This document shows positions 54,008 to 62,055 of a stretch of 64,000 nt of DNA, one piece after another (position 1 is the stretch's first letter; each line of letters starts with the position of its first letter). Where the stretch lies: positions 503,415-567,414 of the forward strand of contig NZ_JAFFQR010000112.1 in assembly GCF_020736845.1 (NCBI RefSeq). The letters run 5' to 3'. The DNA is from Paenibacillus farraposensis (lineage in GTDB: Bacteria > Bacillota > Bacilli > Paenibacillales > Paenibacillaceae). A program made the position numbers and the translations under genes. The notes under the pieces are model-generated. The model ran no database searches and was not told the origin of the DNA. It was given only the letters and a program-made list of their open reading frames with translations.

Positions 54008-54079
54008 GCATGCCCTCCTCGCTACGCTATTCAGTTATCCAAAGAACAAGCTACTACTTCGCTTCTCCTTTCTGAAACA

Positions 54080-54123
54080 TTAAATAGACAATTAAATTAA
54101 TTATATAATTATTGTCTATTTAA
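54080..54123. promoter_or_regulatory. Inverted-repeat operator between divergent element genes
   Basis: TTAAATAGACAAT (54080-54092) and ATTGTCTATTTAA (54111-54123) form a perfect 13-bp inverted repeat. A further TTGTCTA occurs near 54190. The repeat lies between the small minus-strand gene and the plus-strand DUF6076-like gene, a good site for a regulator of both. Confidence 0.6.
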
Positions 54124-54142
54124 TTATCATGCTACACTTCAC

Positions 54143-54171
54143 TTGACCTCTTGTCAACGTAAACATATAAT
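54143..54171 (+). promoter_or_regulatory. Sigma-A promoter of the DUF6076-like gene
   Basis: TTGACC (54143-54148) and TATAAT (54166-54171) are exactly 17 bases apart. On the opposite strand a TTGACA 17 bases before TAGCAT overlaps it and may serve the minus-strand genes. Confidence 0.75.
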
Positions 54172-54211
54172 CACTTTAAATATTATTTGATTGTCTAAAA
54201 AGAGGTGCGAC

Positions 54212-55165
54212 ATGAGTTATACCTTTGAAATCTATATTGCCGATGGTCAGGAGCATTTCCTCCACGGCCCTGCTGGTCATATTAAGCATACGCACTATCC
54301 ATTGTCTCAAAGCGTTCTGGAGTGGATGGAACTTGACGTTAAGCCGATCTACGACATTACAGAGCGCCTGCAAACTGATCTACAGCAACTGGCAACGGAG
54401 AAAATAAAACGGCTGGAAAAGCCGATCATGGAAGGGCTGGCTTTGCTGAACAGCTACCATCCGTATTTTGCTTATTTACGCTTAGAATGGACAGAACGCC
54501 TAAAGCAAGCGCGGCAACAAGCGTATGTTAATATGGAAAATATGCTTGCTTCTGACGAACTGATACAACTACCTAAAACACTTGAAAAAACACAGAAGCA
54601 ACTCCGAGTACTTTGGAATGATGTACTGGATGTAGATGTAGCTGATGAGCCGATTCAAGGGAAGCTAAGCAGGTTCTATACAGCTAGTAGCAACAGTTCC
54701 CCACGCTTTGCCTTTGGATCATTACAACTTCGCTATGCCCTAATGGAGGAAGGGACATTTACAGAGGTGCTGAAGGTTCGGAGCCTGTTGGATATGCCTG
54801 ACTTTTTCGTGCGTGAATGTCTTCGCCGTGAGCTGCCTTTTCGAATATGTAAAAATTGTGGTCGCTACTTTGTACTGAGCCGAAACAAAAATGCGGAATA
54901 TTGTGAGCGTCCATTCGCCATCCCTACAAAAACCTGCAAGGAAATCGGCGCACTGAACCAGTGGGAACGAAAAAAGGCTGATTCGCCAGCGCTCAAAGCA
55001 TATACAAGGGAATATAAACGACGCTTTGCCTGGATTCGATATGGAAAAACTACAGAAGATATTTTTTATCAGTGGGCTGAGCTTGCGAAGCTCAATCGGG
55101 ATGCTTGTCTGCGTGGAGAGATCACTGTTGAAGCTTTTTTAGAGTGGTTAAAAATGGACATGTAG
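54212..55165 (+). CDS. DUF6076-like zinc-finger protein
   Basis: The 317-residue protein has a helical N-terminal two-thirds and a C-terminal zinc-finger-like part: ICKNCGRYFVLSRNKNAEYC (CxxC then C), followed by TKTCKEIG and YKRRFAWIRYGK. This resembles DUF6076 proteins, which are frequent on Firmicute mobile elements and have no known function. The ATG at 54212 has GAGGTG upstream; the TTG seven codons earlier would bury that site. Three hairpins follow the gene. Confidence 0.65.
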   Translation: MSYTFEIYIADGQEHFLHGPAGHIKHTHYPLSQSVLEWMELDVKPIYDITERLQTDLQQLATEKIKRLEKPIMEGLALLNSYHPYFAYLRLEWTERLKQARQQAYVNMENMLASDELIQLPKTLEKTQKQLRVLWNDVLDVDVADEPIQGKLSRFYTASSNSSPRFAFGSLQLRYALMEEGTFTEVLKVRSLLDMPDFFVRECLRRELPFRICKNCGRYFVLSRNKNAEYCERPFAIPTKTCKEIGALNQWERKKADSPALKAYTREYKRRFAWIRYGKTTEDIFYQWAELAKLNRDACLRGEITVEAFLEWLKMDM

Positions 55166-55199
55166 CATATAGAAAAATACTGTGGAAATGGTGGGGGTA

Positions 55200-55285
55200 T
55201 CAGGGGCACACCCCTGACAAGCGAATTTGGGAGACCAAATTCAGTGCTTGCTACAACACGAGACAGTCGTCTCATGTCGTTTTTG
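55200..55285 (+). repeat. Three tandem hairpins after the DUF6076-like gene; copy A of an inverted repeat
   Basis: TCAGGGG-CACA-CCCCTGA (55200-55217), GAATTTGG-GAGA-CCAAATTC (55223-55242) and GAGAC-AGTC-GTCTC (55260-55273) follow each other, with a TTTTT run after. The 29 nt at 55239-55267 recur, inverted, at 60611-60639. Confidence 0.65.
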
Positions 55286-55419
55286 ACATTTACCAGCCGA
55301 GAAAAAAAGAGAAGCGAACAAGCAGCATTTCGCCTTCAACAGTACCCATTTGAAATTAAATGGACTGAAGTTTACTGCTACATTCGCTTCTCTTATTCAA
55401 CACATAGTCAACATCTCAC

Positions 55420-55752
55420 TTAATCTCTGTACATCATCATTTCTCTGGCAATCGCTTGCGCATAGGTTTTGTCTTGGAAATGAATCGTAAGCTGATCCTC
55501 CAAGTCATTTTGTTGCTTTAAATACTCTCGACTGTACCCCTTAGCAAATTGCTTCAAATCGCCTTGAATGACAAGCTCAGCGAATGTATAGGGTTCCTTT
55601 TCCTTCATCCATCTTAAATAGGAACGCGCCTCTGGAAGCATTTCTATTGAATTTTCAATTTCATAGCAGGGATAGTGGTAAATAATCCCCTCCGCACCAA
55701 TAACGGTTAGTATGTCGGTATTATCATCATAATGGCATGCTCGAATTTGCAT
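55420..55752 (-). CDS. Hypothetical protein downstream of the DUF6809-like gene
   Basis: The 110-residue protein reads MQIRACHYDDNTDILTVIGA, then an EGIIYHYPCYEIEN segment, and ends KTYAQAIAREMMMYRD. No family was recognised. It overlaps the end of the previous gene by 26 bases, so the two are coupled. An operon under the RHH operator is likely. Confidence 0.6.
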   Translation of the reverse strand: MQIRACHYDDNTDILTVIGAEGIIYHYPCYEIENSIEMLPEARSYLRWMKEKEPYTFAELVIQGDLKQFAKGYSREYLKQQNDLEDQLTIHFQDKTYAQAIAREMMMYRD

Positions 55753-56035
55753 CTGGAATCAACTCCTCCCGATTGCTCATGACCTCAATAAGCAGGTTCG
55801 CTCCAAGCCTGAAACCGTGAAGAAAGGCAGCTTCCACATGCATACTACTTGCGCTATCGCACAGGTCAAAATATTCCTCAAGTTCACGAAATACTTCCTC
55901 ACCTAATCGTTCACGCCACTGCACCGTCTGCGCTGACACTTGTCGGCTTACAGAGCGGTATTCCGGCTGAGACGGAACAATGATCTCGTCGGGTTTAATT
56001 TGTCCGCGATACAGGGCTTCCAAAATGGTTTTCAT
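55727..56035 (-). CDS. DUF6809-like small protein
   Basis: The 102-residue protein begins MKTILEALYRGQIKPDEIIV and has a C-terminal helical region (EEYFDLCDSASSMHVEAAF, then GFRLGANLLIEVM). This matches DUF6809 proteins found on Firmicute integrative elements, with unknown function; the name is from memory. I chose the ATG at 56035, six bases after GGGAGG, over upstream starts. It lies between the RHH gene and the 110-residue gene. Confidence 0.65.
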   Translation of the reverse strand: MKTILEALYRGQIKPDEIIVPSQPEYRSVSRQVSAQTVQWRERLGEEVFRELEEYFDLCDSASSMHVEAAFLHGFRLGANLLIEVMSNREELIPDANSSMPL

Positions 56036-56176
56036 GTTCATCCTCCCATTTATTATCATCGCATCGCTTGAATGAGATTCCTGCACATGGTAGGATATTT
56101 ATGCAGTCTGCTTATTCAAGCGGTTGCGGGATAGGAAGTAGCGATGTTCTTCGTCGGACTCACGCTGCTTCCTTCT

Positions 56177-56356
56177 TTATTTTTGGAGCTCGTCATACAC
56201 CTTTTCAATCCCTTTGCGCACAATTGCAGAACGTGACGTATTCAGCTTTTCAGCGGAGGCATCAAGTTTGCTCATTGTTTCCTCATCGACACGAATCTCA
56301 ATTGTTTTGCTTTTGGGCTTGTCAGATGGAGGACGCCCCATCTTTTTAGAGGACAT
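56177..56356 (-). CDS. Ribbon-helix-helix (CopG-like) regulator
   Basis: The 59-residue protein reads MSSKKMGRPPSDKPKSKTIE, then IRVDEETMSKLDASAEKLNT and SRSAIVRKGIEKVYDEL. The pattern of a basic N-terminus, a beta strand (TIEIRVDEE) and two helices is that of an RHH DNA-binding protein. The ATG has GAGGTGAAGAG upstream. Its promoter carries a perfect 42-bp palindrome, so it very probably represses itself and the two genes after it. Confidence 0.8.
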   Translation of the reverse strand: MSSKKMGRPPSDKPKSKTIEIRVDEETMSKLDASAEKLNTSRSAIVRKGIEKVYDELQK

Positions 56357-56368
56357 CTCTTCACCTCG

Positions 56369-56410
56369 CTTTTTGTCCTGACAATAATATATTATTGTCA
56401 GGACAAAAAG
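56369..56410. promoter_or_regulatory. 42-bp perfect palindrome, operator of the RHH gene
   Basis: CTTTTTGTCCTGACAATAATA followed by its exact reverse complement. It covers the spacer and -10 box of the RHH promoter, 13 bases upstream of the RHH start codon. Confidence 0.85.
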
Positions 56411-56414
56411 TCAA
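56386..56414 (-). promoter_or_regulatory. Sigma-A promoter of the RHH operon
   Basis: On the minus strand TTGACT (56414-56409) and TATATT (56391-56386) are exactly 17 bases apart. The palindrome at 56369-56410 overlaps it. Confidence 0.8.
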
Positions 56415-56464
56415 TATAATCCTTTATTATCACTCTGCCTTTTTATAAGTTCAACCATAATGGA

Positions 56465-56493
56465 TTGACATGGATTTTTTTAGGAGGTTTATT
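56465..56493 (+). promoter_or_regulatory. Candidate promoter of the Gabija-like pair
   Basis: TTGACA (56465-56470) is followed after 17 bases by a weak -10 TTTATT (56488-56493). The leader would be about 65 nt. Confidence 0.4.
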
Positions 56494-56562
56494 CCTGCGA
56501 TTGTCGAATCATTAAATTATATGAACCATTGGGACAGATAATAGCGAAAGGGAGGCTTTAAT

Positions 56563-58713
56563 GTGTATTTAAAGTACCTGCAAATAGTTAATTATAAAAA
56601 CTTAAAAAATGCTAGGTTTAATTTTTCTCAAGGGGCAAATACAATTATTGGAGAAAATGATTCAGGAAAATCGAATGCGGTAACTGCATTACGACTACTA
56701 TTAGACGATTCGTATTACTACAATAGTAAACGAATGAAAGAAAGCGACTTTGCCTATGATCTCGGAGAATGGCGAGGACACTGGATCATAATTTCTGTGG
56801 TTTTCGTAGATATATCATCCGTTGATAAGCAGACAGAGGTTTGCTCTGAAATTGTACCTGAAGATGAAAATCAAATTTTCCTCAACTCATATATTAATAG
56901 CGGTACTGGTGATATTGGAACAGTTACACTTTTTATCCGTCCGCTAAAGTCTGTACGCAAGAAATTGTATGAAGCACAAACAAAGGAAGAATTTGAAGAT
57001 TTGCTTAAAGAAGTTAAGCTATCGGACTACGAATTTTATTACACCTCGCGTTCCCAAACGGATTTTACAGACCCTACGGTATACAAGACAATAGTAGGTG
57101 ATTTTGAGACAGGAACTTATAGTAATCCCGATGATGATGACACGGCTATTTTGGGAAGCAAGTTAAACATTACTGATGTTCAGAATCATATTACCGTTAT
57201 GTTTGTAGATGCTTTGCGGGATGTAGCAAATGAAATGCGAAAACCAAGGAATCCTATCAGAAGAATAGTAGAGGCTATTGAAGCTCAAATCGATCCAACT
57301 GACATTGAGAGAATAAAAGATAATATTAATCAATTAAACCTATCAATTTCAGAGGTAAAGGAAATTGGTCAAATAGGCACTCAAATTAACTCCAAACTTA
57401 TGGATATGATTGGGATGGTATACTCCCCTGAAATCGCATTAGAGTCGCAATTAAATGATGAAATAAATGCTTTATCAAGATATTTATCCATAAAACCTTC
57501 TAACCAAAACGATATGGAATTGTTGGGACTTGGCCATCTCAATATGATTTATATGGCTTTAAAACTAGTTGAGTTTAAATTCAACCGTACACGTGAGCTT
57601 ATTAACATCATGATTATTGAGGAGCCCGAGGCGCATATTCACACTCATATACAAAAAACTCTTTTCGACAACTTGAAGTTAACTAAAGATTATACTCAAG
57701 TGATTATGACCACTCATTCAGCCCATCTTTCGGAAGCATCTGAAATCAGTAAAATTAACTTAATTAAAACTAAGGGAGTCGTGTCTCATGTAATGCAACC
57801 CATTGAGAAACTTGATGACTTTGGAGAAAATAAGTTACGTTTGAAAAACTTGAAATTATCTGAATGTATTGAGAGGTACTTAGATGCCAAACGTTCGGTA
57901 CTCTTATTCTCAAAAGGAGTTCTACTTGTCGAAGGTGATGGTGAAGAAATTTTAATACCCACCTTGGTCAAGAAGGGATTAGGCGTTTCCCTAGATGAAC
58001 TTGGAATTGGGTTAATTAATGTAGGAGGTACAGCATTTGAGTACATTGCATCTTTATTTGATAATGTGAGAATTCAACGGTATTGCTCCATTATTACGGA
58101 TAGAGATATTCAGGCGGTTGCTGAAGATAGCTCACATTACAGTGAAAATGCCCAAAAAAAAGGAGAAACCAGGAAAACAAAGCTTGATGGTTTATTTTCC
58201 ACAAATCCGTGGGTATCCACCTTTTATGCTACTAATACCTTTGAAATTGAATTTGCAAAGTATACAAATAATAAATATTTTGTGAAAGACATAATTCAAT
58301 CCCTTTATACTCAAGAAACGACTATTAATCGACATAAAGAGGCACTAAAAACTGGTGGAAAGGACTGTGCTAATAGTGTTTTAACTTTAGCAAATTCTAT
58401 TGGCAAGGGATGGTATGCCACGCTACTAGCAAATACGGTAGATGAATCTGTAGAGATTCCCGAGTACATTCAAGATGCAATTGCATATGCGTGTCAAGAG
58501 GTAGTTACGATAGACATAAAATTAAAAATGGTAAGGTATTCTCTGACCTTTTATCCAGATAGCAATTTAGCAGCACAGGATATTCTCTCTGATATAACTT
58601 GCATTCAAAATTTAAAGGATAAAGAAAATGTCATCGAGAAATATTGCAATACATTCCCAAAAGATCAACCTGCAATATTTATACAAAAAATTGATGAAGT
58701 TTTCTTGTGGTGA
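56563..58713 (+). CDS. OLD-family ATPase/TOPRIM nuclease (GajA-like)
   Basis: The 716-residue protein has an SMC/ABC-like ATPase split by a long insertion: Walker A TIIGENDSGKSNAVTALRLL (about residue 28), then IMIIEEPEAHIHTHIQ and VIMTTHSAHLSE (about 348-390). A C-terminal TOPRIM domain follows: VLLVEGDGEEILIPTLV with the catalytic Glu, and SIITDRDIQ with the metal Asp residues. This is the OLD nuclease layout, and a UvrD-like helicase directly downstream makes it class 2, i.e. Gabija-like anti-phage. It is longer than the studied GajA, so the subtype is uncertain. The start is GTG with GGGAGG seven bases upstream. Confidence 0.82.
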   Translation: MYLKYLQIVNYKNLKNARFNFSQGANTIIGENDSGKSNAVTALRLLLDDSYYYNSKRMKESDFAYDLGEWRGHWIIISVVFVDISSVDKQTEVCSEIVPEDENQIFLNSYINSGTGDIGTVTLFIRPLKSVRKKLYEAQTKEEFEDLLKEVKLSDYEFYYTSRSQTDFTDPTVYKTIVGDFETGTYSNPDDDDTAILGSKLNITDVQNHITVMFVDALRDVANEMRKPRNPIRRIVEAIEAQIDPTDIERIKDNINQLNLSISEVKEIGQIGTQINSKLMDMIGMVYSPEIALESQLNDEINALSRYLSIKPSNQNDMELLGLGHLNMIYMALKLVEFKFNRTRELINIMIIEEPEAHIHTHIQKTLFDNLKLTKDYTQVIMTTHSAHLSEASEISKINLIKTKGVVSHVMQPIEKLDDFGENKLRLKNLKLSECIERYLDAKRSVLLFSKGVLLVEGDGEEILIPTLVKKGLGVSLDELGIGLINVGGTAFEYIASLFDNVRIQRYCSIITDRDIQAVAEDSSHYSENAQKKGETRKTKLDGLFSTNPWVSTFYATNTFEIEFAKYTNNKYFVKDIIQSLYTQETTINRHKEALKTGGKDCANSVLTLANSIGKGWYATLLANTVDESVEIPEYIQDAIAYACQEVVTIDIKLKMVRYSLTFYPDSNLAAQDILSDITCIQNLKDKENVIEKYCNTFPKDQPAIFIQKIDEVFLW

Positions 58714-58719
58714 TAACAA

Positions 58720-60461
58720 ATGGACAACAGGCACTTATGGTTCTTAAATGACTTGAACCCCAAACAGAAGCAAATTTGTACATGTGATAAAAACTTAATA
58801 CTAACAGCTTGCCCAGGTAGTGGTAAGACTAGAACCCTCACATATCGGCTAGCGTATCTAGCAACTATTTATTCAACTTCTAATAAATTGAATTTGGCAA
58901 TTACATATACTAATCGTGCATCAGAAGAAATAAAGAGTAGACTTTTAAACTTTAATATTGATTTACGGAATGTATGGGCAGGAACCATACATCAGTTCTG
59001 CTTAGAATTTATTATTAGACCCTACTCAATGTATTCAAAGCGAATTAGCCGCGGATATCGAATCATTGATGAGTTTGTACAAAATAGATATACCAGCGAA
59101 ATCTGCAACCAATTACAAATCCGTCTTAGTTTTGGTCAGAATCCGTTTGCATATCCTGCAGTTGTTAAAGAATATAACAAAAGACTGGAAGAAAACAAAG
59201 AAATTGATTTTAACATGATATTACAATTGTCACATGATTTGTTGAGTCAGAATAGTTTTATTCGTAAAAATCTATCCAATCTATTGCGGAGCGTACAAGT
59301 TGACGAGTACCAGGATACCCATGAACTGCAATATCATATATTAGGCAGTATATTTCGTGAAAATAATGCAATACGTTACTTTTTCATTGGTGATATAAAT
59401 CAAGCTATATATGGTGGTATTGGGGGGAGAGCCAAAAACAAAGCCGAATTGGACAGTTTATTTGGAACCAACTTCGAGGTAAATCATCTAGACGGATGCT
59501 ATCGTTCGACCCAAAGAGTTATTAATTTCTATTCAAATTTCCAAATCGCTTCTTCAGTTATTTCTTCAGAATCAGAACTTAGGGATACGAAGGGCATAAT
59601 AACATATGATAGGCTCACGAATAAAAATGATATCTCCAATAAATTGCTGCAATTATCCATAATCAATTAGAGTCTGGAGTTCTTGAAAATGAAATATGTG
59701 TAATTGCACCACAATGGTGGTTACTTTATCCCATTAGCAAAAAATTGCGGGAGTTATTACCAGATGTCAGTTTTGATGCGCCGGATATGACACCTATCAA
59801 ATATGATCCCATGAATGTTTTTTACTTAATCTCACAAATTAAGTTTACCAAGCCAGGCAGAAATAGTGATTTCCGAAAAAGGATTGCAAACGAAATTATC
59901 TCTATTTTATCGAATGATTATAAATTAGCCCTTCCTGACTACGTAGATTGTTATTCTGTTTTGAAATCTATTAATGGGGCAAGAATATGCGAAAAAAACG
60001 GAATAGAGACATTTACTAATACGGTTAAATCACTAGTATCACTGTGTAAGATTGATATTGAGCAAGAAACGTATCTGAAAAAAACATATACTGACTTTTT
60101 AGATAAGGTTAATGATAGAATTGATAATTATAATTTATCAATTGATATGAATTCTTTTAAAAAATATTTTCAAAAGAAAAAGGGAGTCGTGATTAACTCA
60201 TATCATGGAGTAAAAGGAGAAGAGTTTACAACAGTCATTGCATTTGGATTGCTAAATGGATATATACCCTATTGGGATTTAGTATATGGTGACGTTAATA
60301 AAAGAGCTGTTGAAACATCGAAACTGCTGTATGTTATATGTTCTCGAGCAAAGGAAAATTTGCATTTGATTTCTGAGCAAGGTAGGACTACCCGAAAAGG
60401 CGATCCTCTCACACCAACTGATGAATTAGTAAGATGGTGTTCAGAATTTGCTCTTGATTGA
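58720..60461 (+). pseudogene. UvrD/Rep-like helicase (GajB-like), split by a one-base frameshift
   Basis: The first frame (58720-59670) has the Q-motif region LNPKQKQICTCDKN, Walker A TACPGSGKTRTLTYRLAYL, TYTNRASEEIKSRL, the DExx box QVDEYQDTHE, GDINQAIYGG and GCYRSTQRV. Near 59641-59643 (AATAAATTG) the frame is lost. One extra A would continue as IAAIIHNQLESGVL into the second frame (open to 60461), with motif V NSYHGVKGEEFTTVIAFG and motif VI LLYVICSRAKENL. It starts six bases after the nuclease gene. Restored, it has about 580 residues. It may be a true mutation or a sequence error. Confidence 0.8.
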
Positions 60462-60600
60462 AAATGAATTTTAAAAATACGATACAAAAAAAATCAGTAC
60501 CCCATTTGATCATAAATTTAAGAAGAATCATCGCCCTGTAATTTACTTACTTTTATTTTCTTTTGAATTGCCCTATTTTCTTCGGCTATTAGGCAGTTTC

Positions 60601-60655
60601 AACACGAGCTACTGTCTCGTGTTGTAGCAAGCACTGAATTGGGATACCCAAATTC
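60601..60655 (-). repeat. Copy B of the hairpin repeat, inverted relative to copy A
   Basis: On the minus strand GAATTTGGGTATCCCAATTC leads into the same 29 nt as at 55239-55267, then AACACGAG-loop-CTCGTGTT. The hairpins persist although their sequences differ from copy A. The block between copies carries the RHH operon and the Gabija-like genes. Confidence 0.65.
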
Positions 60656-60850
60656 TATTTTTAGATGAATACACTAATTCATCCGCATATTCCATCTCCG
60701 TGATGAAGCATGTGAGGTACTGCTTACTGTTAGTTAGACATGGAAATTAATAACGATGTGGTCTATTAGCAAAATAAATGAGGGAAATCCCCTTTTTTTG
60801 TTTCTATATTTGGATAAATTTCGATATAATCAATATCGAAGGTGCAAAGA

Positions 60851-60922
60851 ATGGCTATAATTCAGAGATCTCTCCATCTATTAGGTATCATGGACAATTT
60901 TTATTCTAAAAATTGTCCATGA
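60851..60922 (+). CDS. Possible 23-codon ORF overlapping a strong hairpin
   Basis: The frame reads MAIIQRSLHLLGIMDNFYSK then NCP and stop, with AGGTG six bases before its ATG. Its second half encodes the left arm, loop and most of the right arm of the 21-bp hairpin at 60883-60927. It might be a leader peptide for the downstream pair or chance; no homology is known. Confidence 0.25.
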   Translation: MAIIQRSLHLLGIMDNFYSKNCP

Positions 60923-60927
60923 TACCT
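60883..60927. repeat. 21-bp perfect inverted repeat with 3-nt loop
   Basis: The left arm 60883-60903 (AGGTATCATGGACAATTTTTA) and right arm 60907-60927 are exact reverse complements. It could fold as a very stable hairpin, or be a remnant insertion (MITE-like) or a terminator lacking a T tail. Confidence 0.7.
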
Positions 60928-61143
60928 GTATACTCATTAATTACTAAAAAGCATAAAATTACTTCCATTAACTAAATTCTCAGATTGAGTTTGTAAGCTA
61001 ACATGTCATGTGTCTTGAAAAGAGGTTTTTCGATGCCAAAATTCTAAACGCTTTACATATTTGCTTAACCATCTAAAAGTTTTTTTACTGGTTTTGGCTA
61101 ATTTCCTAGAGATCATAGCTCTATTAAAAAGGGGATTCTTAAT

Positions 61144-62022
61144 ATGATTAATGAAACTATTACTCGTAGTAGAAGTGAATTTAAGGTAAGCGTATTTGAA
61201 AATGAAAATGGTGGTATCACTATAGTTACTTATTCTAAGAAATGGGCATCGTTTATTAGCTGTAAACAAAATGCTTTTGTATCCTTGAGTCCCAAAAAAT
61301 GGAATGTAACATCTAAAGGAAACTACTCACTTTGGATACCTAAAGAGAATTTAGACTCAAATGTGCTGAATCAATTTGTTGAGTGGCTACATGAAGTCAA
61401 CTCACATTTATGGTTAAGTTTAAATAAAAATTTAAAAGATGATTTTATAGATGAACTAGATTACTGTGTGGCAGCTGATTGGAACATTTCGTTTGATACA
61501 AAGGAACGCACTGAAGTAGGAGAGGCAGAGTATCAAATCAAGTATCAATATCCTAAAGGTAAAATAGATGACGAAACAGCAAAAATTTATGCAGTAACAT
61601 TAACGAGTGCTGTTATGAAATGCTCTAAATACCTACCGATTATTGATAAAGAGAATTTGCTAATTACTACTATCCCTTCTATTGAAGAAGAGCAAAATAA
61701 ACTCTCATGGGCTATGGCTAGATTTATTCAGTCCCAGATCGGCGGTTTATTCTTAACAGGAACTTTAACAAAAGAAAAACCAAAAACTAAAACATTATCA
61801 GTAAGTGATAAAATAAGTTTATGGAAGGGTATCTACGCTAATAATGATAACATTAATTTGTCCCAAACTGTTGAAGATAAAGATGTAATTATTGTTGATG
61901 ATCTTTACCAATCGGGTGCGTCAATCTGGACTTTCGCTGAATTTTTAAAACAACAAGGATGTCGTAATGTTATGGGTTTAGTAGCCGTTAAATCCCAAAG
62001 AGACAGTGACAATAAGAATTAA
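61144..62022 (+). CDS. Phosphoribosyltransferase-domain protein (ShosT-like)
   Basis: The 292-residue protein has a unique N-terminal part and a C-terminal type I phosphoribosyltransferase domain. The PRPP loop is DVIIVDDLYQSGASIWTFAE (about residue 248) and VMGLVAVKSQRDSD follows. A PRTase gene directly followed by a DprA-like gene matches ShosTA, described as a toxin-antitoxin anti-phage pair in which the PRTase is the toxin; I recall this from the literature without a search. The ATG has AAAGGGG nine bases upstream. Next gene 33 bases on. Confidence 0.7.
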   Translation: MINETITRSRSEFKVSVFENENGGITIVTYSKKWASFISCKQNAFVSLSPKKWNVTSKGNYSLWIPKENLDSNVLNQFVEWLHEVNSHLWLSLNKNLKDDFIDELDYCVAADWNISFDTKERTEVGEAEYQIKYQYPKGKIDDETAKIYAVTLTSAVMKCSKYLPIIDKENLLITTIPSIEEEQNKLSWAMARFIQSQIGGLFLTGTLTKEKPKTKTLSVSDKISLWKGIYANNDNINLSQTVEDKDVIIVDDLYQSGASIWTFAEFLKQQGCRNVMGLVAVKSQRDSDNKN

Positions 62023-62055
62023 ATATAAATTATGGGTTGATTGAGGTGAAAAGTA

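Larger units (their letters stand above)
60462..61143. other. AT-rich gap between the Gabija-like and ShosTA-like pairs
   Basis: No standard gene is supported in 680 bases. It holds copy B of the 29-nt inverted repeat (60611-60639), a palindrome TTCGATAT-AATC-ATATCGAA-like at 60818-60840 just before a possible short ORF, and a 21-bp perfect hairpin at 60883-60927. Confidence 0.6.

Noticed and set aside
54212..55165. DUF6076-like protein as a CGNR-type transcription factor
   Set aside because: The zinc-finger part reads CKNCGRYF without the CGNR motif, so that family does not fit.
59630..59670. Programmed -1 frameshift in the helicase gene
   Set aside because: AATAAATTG is not a canonical slippery heptamer and no downstream pseudoknot is evident; a one-base deletion or error is simpler.
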